From contig JALWCD010000164.1 of the NCBI GenBank assembly GCA_027036915.1, forward strand, positions 1 to 8,047: a stretch of DNA of 8,047 nt, in the 5' to 3' direction. The number at the start of each line of letters is the position of its first letter. Positions within the stretch are counted from its first letter, which is position 1. Shown in pieces: positions 6,113 to 8,047 of the stretch. A model generated the notes under the pieces. It did no database searches. It saw only the letters and a program-made list of their open reading frames with translations, and had not been told where the DNA came from. Both the position numbers and the translations under genes were made by a program. This stretch comes from Thermodesulfatator sp. (GTDB lineage: Bacteria > Desulfobacterota > Thermodesulfobacteria > Thermodesulfobacteriales > Thermodesulfobacteriaceae).

Positions 6113-7313
6113 GGGCCAGATAATCCCGCACATGGCGGGTGATGAGGAAGTTCTGCCGCACGAACTCCCGGGCCTTATGGCCCATCTCCCGACGCCTTTC
6201 CTCATAAAAAAGTAAATAGCGTATACGCAGGGCGGCTCCCTCCGGGGTGTGCACCAGAAATCCGGTGTGATGATTGACCACCTGCATCCGGATTCCTCCG
6301 GTGGCCCCCCCGATGACGGGTTTGCCCTTCCACATGGCTTCGGTAACCGTAAGACCGAAACCCTCCCGCAGGGACTTCTGGAGCACGATGTCCGCAGCTC
6401 GCTGGAGGGCGTTAATGGTCCGGTGGGCGTCCGGAGGAAGCTTGAAGACGTAGACGTCTTTCCGGCCTTCGGCCGCCCGCAACACCTCCTGGTAGACCCG
6501 TTCGCCCTCGGGATCGTCCGCGGCTCCGCCTCCGGCCAGAACCAGCTGGAAGGAGATGAACTTGCGGGCCATCTCGGCGGCCCTGATGACCCCCAGCGGG
6601 TCCTTGAAGGGATCAAACCGGGAAATCTGGACCACCAGGGGACGCGCGGGATCCAGTCCCAGATCCTTGACGATGCTGAAGACCTCTTCCGGAGAAAGGT
6701 CGCGGTTTTTCTCGGTAAAAGGATCGATGCTGGGAGGAATGATATACTGGGGGTGGGGCAGGGGCTGGCTGAATTCCGGCATGGAAAAGATGCTGGCATG
6801 GTAACGCACCACCACCTTTTCCAGAAAACGCCAGACCGGATAGAAGGGACGGGAAAGATCGATATGGCAACGCCAGATCCAGTATCCCCGTCGTCGAGGA
6901 ATGTACTTGATAAGATAAGCTGGCTGAGGGTCATGAATGATGACGAAATCGGCTTCCCGGAGCTTATCTCCCAGTCTCTCGGCTTCCTGACGATTAACCT
7001 CTTCGTAAAGCTGAAAATCTTCTTCCGTAAGGGAAACTTTGTTTCCCTGAAGGGCGTGGTGGAAGCTTTTGGTGACTTCAAAAAACCTGGGAGGCCCCTG
7101 AATAACTTCCCAGGACACCTTAAGTCCCAGAGCCTCCATGAGGGGGACCATGGAGTGCAGGATTTCGGCCACCCCCCCTCCGTAAGCCGTGGAATTGACG
7201 TGCACCACCCGGGCCCCATGCAGGCGCTCGGCCAGCTCCTTGATCTGGGCCACGGCCTCTACACCGGCCACCTGAGCATAATGTGAAAGGAGATCCACGT
7301 TACTTTCGCTCAT
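6012..7313 (-). CDS. treT: Trehalose synthase, glycosyl-transferring (TreT-like, GT4 family)
   Basis: This is a GT-B fold glycosyltransferase most like TreT, which joins glucose from ADP- or UDP-glucose to free glucose, giving trehalose in the cytoplasm. Its N-terminal domain opens with VVHVNSTAYGGGVAEILHSM (36-55), characteristic of TreT, followed by FVIIHDPQP (123-131) and WRCHIDLS (147-154). The C-terminal nucleotide-sugar domain has QISRFDPFKDP (229-239) with Arg232 and Lys237, AGGGAADDPEG (260-270), and the retaining GT4 E-x7-E motif as Glu317 and Glu325 in REGFGLTVTEAM. Donor preference cannot be read from sequence. The start ATG lies inside the end of the DUF5752 gene (14-nt overlap) with AGGGA upstream. 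The family core ends near residue 403. The remaining roughly 30 residues are a tail (AAGTCAWPFARPGEP) encoded opposite the pdxA end. A trehalose phosphorylase-like GT4 enzyme is the main alternative. Confidence 0.88.
   Translation of the reverse strand: MSESNVDLLSHYAQVAGVEAVAQIKELAERLHGARVVHVNSTAYGGGVAEILHSMVPLMEALGLKVSWEVIQGPPRFFEVTKSFHHALQGNKVSLTEEDFQLYEEVNRQEAERLGDKLREADFVIIHDPQPAYLIKYIPRRRGYWIWRCHIDLSRPFYPVWRFLEKVVVRYHASIFSMPEFSQPLPHPQYIIPPSIDPFTEKNRDLSPEEVFSIVKDLGLDPARPLVVQISRFDPFKDPLGVIRAAEMARKFISFQLVLAGGGAADDPEGERVYQEVLRAAEGRKDVYVFKLPPDAHRTINALQRAADIVLQKSLREGFGLTVTEAMWKGKPVIGGATGGIRMQVVNHHTGFLVHTPEGAALRIRYLLFYEERRREMGHKAREFVRQNFLITRHVRDYLALMLSVCMGSPDRLELEAAGTCAWPFARPGEPLI
6027..6050. 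repeat. Perfect GC-rich 8-bp inverted repeat inside the pdxA/treT overlap
   Basis: GCCTGGCC (6027-6034) and GGCCAGGC (6043-6050) are exact reverse complements separated by 8 nt (TGGCGAAT). It lies in the stretch shared by the 3' ends of the two convergent genes and encodes the last core helix of PdxA (LAWRMA). A hairpin at this place in both transcripts could stop or stabilise them. There is no T-run on either side, so it is not a classical intrinsic terminator. No other terminator candidate lies between the two genes. Confidence 0.45.
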
Positions 7314-8013
7314 ATCGTTCCCTTACGGCATACATCTTGGCGCAGAAACTCCTGATGTGTCGGGCGAGAAATTCCCGGATCTCGTAAAGAGACAGGAAAA
7401 AAGGATCCACTCTGGCAATAAGCTCTTCCAGGGGTTTAAAATCCGGAGGAAACTTCCGGATCCAGTCCCGAAAGTCGTCCAGACCTTCCGGATGTCGACG
7501 GCGAGCGTCGATGAAGTGATAGAAGATGGTGCCCGGGGAAAAGGTCTCGAGCACGTCCGCAATCTCGTGGGGCCACTTCAAACGTATTCCGGTATCGAAG
7601 ATTATCAGCTGACTTTTCACGAAATAGAAAGGGTTTTCGGCCTTACGCCAGCCCAGATGCTCATCCTCGAAAACCCGTTCCTGAATCAAAAGAATGAGGG
7701 CTTCACGCAGTTCCTCAATGTCATTGTATTCCTGGGGAGCGATAAGATTGAGGCGTTCGGCCAGCACCCGATCCCGCAATTCCATATGCACCCAGGCCGC
7801 GAAATCGTTGTGAAACTCCGGATGATCGAAGGAAGGCCGGAGGTGTCGGGACCAGAAGTGGTGGTAAACGCAGGCCCGATCGATTCTTTTGAGTTTTTCA
7901 GCCAGTTCGGCCAGGGTGAAGGCCTTCTCTCCGGTGGAGACGGAAACCAGGGCACAGTCCTTGACCACAAAGGGCCCCGGATGGTTCAGCTTTTCCGGCC
8001 TTTCCTCTGCCAC
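7300..8013 (-). CDS. DUF5752 family protein with internal duplication, coupled to treT
   Basis: A 237-residue soluble protein of unknown function that I recognise as DUF5752, a family seen beside TreT-type glycosyltransferases. It is rich in aromatic residues, His, Arg and Glu. Two related halves are visible: residues 22-114 (STGEKAFTLAELAEKL, then VYHHFWSRH, then HNDFAAWV) and residues 136-223 (DTGIRLKWPHEIADVL, then IFYHFIDARRRHP, then DDFRDWI). They align without gaps over the first 32 positions at an offset of 114. No known catalytic motif is apparent, and the clustered histidines (51, 52, 57, 64, 68, 76) could be a metal or sugar site. The GTG start at 8013 has GGAGG 4 nt upstream and overlaps the preceding gene by 28 nt. 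Its stop lies 14 nt inside treT, so both are probably co-translated and may act as partners. Confidence 0.85.
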   Translation of the reverse strand: MAEERPEKLNHPGPFVVKDCALVSVSTGEKAFTLAELAEKLKRIDRACVYHHFWSRHLRPSFDHPEFHNDFAAWVHMELRDRVLAERLNLIAPQEYNDIEELREALILLIQERVFEDEHLGWRKAENPFYFVKSQLIIFDTGIRLKWPHEIADVLETFSPGTIFYHFIDARRRHPEGLDDFRDWIRKFPPDFKPLEELIARVDPFFLSLYEIREFLARHIRSFCAKMYAVRERYERK

Positions 8014-8047
8014 AGTTCCTCCAGCAAACGTCGAGCTTCTTTAAAGT
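7986..8047 (-). CDS. C-terminal end of an unidentified upstream gene
   Basis: In the frame entering at the right edge (first full codon at 8045), the minus strand reads FKEARRLLEELWQRKGRKS and then TGA at 7988-7986. This is a charged amphipathic helix with a basic end, a common kind of protein C-terminus. The frame overlaps the DUF5752 GTG start by 28 nt, in line with the tight packing of the other genes. Only about 19 residues are visible, so neither the product nor coding status can be confirmed. By position it is expected to be the gene before DUF5752 in the trehalose cluster. Confidence 0.5.
   Translation of the reverse strand, partial: FKEARRLLEELWQRKGRKS

Noticed and set aside
6017..7219. 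A 400-codon open frame on the minus strand overlapping treT in another frame
   Set aside because: Its product is dominated by Ser, Pro, Arg and Gly with no recognisable motif. It is a by-product of the GC-rich codon use of treT, whose own frame has full family motifs.
6249..7286. A 345-codon open frame antisense to treT
   Set aside because: The composition is Gly/His/Leu/Asp-rich shadow sequence with no domain and no ribosome site. Similar long antisense frames appear opposite trpA, trpB and proS.
1..8047. Mobile elements, CRISPR, tRNA/rRNA genes or a defence cluster
   Set aside because: I saw no transposase or integrase motifs, no spaced direct repeats, no cloverleaf or rRNA-like sequence and no defence domains. 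The gene content is core metabolism throughout.

Overview
The window is a dense, GC-rich stretch of bacterial chromosome made of housekeeping and sugar-metabolism genes. Almost every junction overlaps by a few bases, and the only real intergenic gap is 56 nt. Three things suggest a thermophilic anaerobe: a TreT-type trehalose synthase paired with a DUF5752 protein, a DUF1614 membrane protein, and proteins rich in Arg, Glu and Leu. A member of Thermodesulfobacteriota or a similar lineage is my best guess. That is inference from gene content, not a taxonomic identification.

Layout. Bases 5015 to 1 (minus strand) look like one operon read leftward: proS (prolyl-tRNA synthetase), a small DsrE-like protein, a DUF1614 membrane protein, trpB, trpA, and the first 99 codons of aroB, which runs off the left edge. 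The proS/dsrE-like, trpB/trpA and trpA/aroB junctions are ATGA stop-start overlaps. The DsrE-like and DUF1614 genes are 1 nt apart. Bases 5016-5071 form the divergent gap and carry an 8-bp hairpin just before pdxA. Bases 5072-6112 (plus strand) are pdxA, standing alone. Bases 8047 to 6012 (minus strand) hold the tail of an unidentified gene, a DUF5752 protein and a TreT-like GT4 trehalose synthase, all overlapping.

How the genes work together. TrpB and TrpA form tryptophan synthase. AroB makes 3-dehydroquinate, the first cyclic shikimate intermediate, which leads to chorismate and then tryptophan. TrpB and PdxA share a vitamin link, since PdxA is on the DXP-dependent route to PLP, the TrpB cofactor. 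TreT would make trehalose from a nucleotide-glucose plus glucose, and its coupling to DUF5752 suggests a joint role. The two small genes between proS and trpB have no assigned function.

Most notable. (1) pdxA and treT converge and overlap by 101 bp; each gains a C-terminal tail encoded antisense to the other gene, and a perfect GC-rich 8-bp inverted repeat sits in the overlap. (2) The DUF5752 protein shows an internal duplication at a 114-residue offset. (3) Two unknown genes are locked into an amino-acid/translation operon. I see no mobile element, CRISPR array, tRNA or rRNA. Nothing here is clearly a new defence or mobile system.
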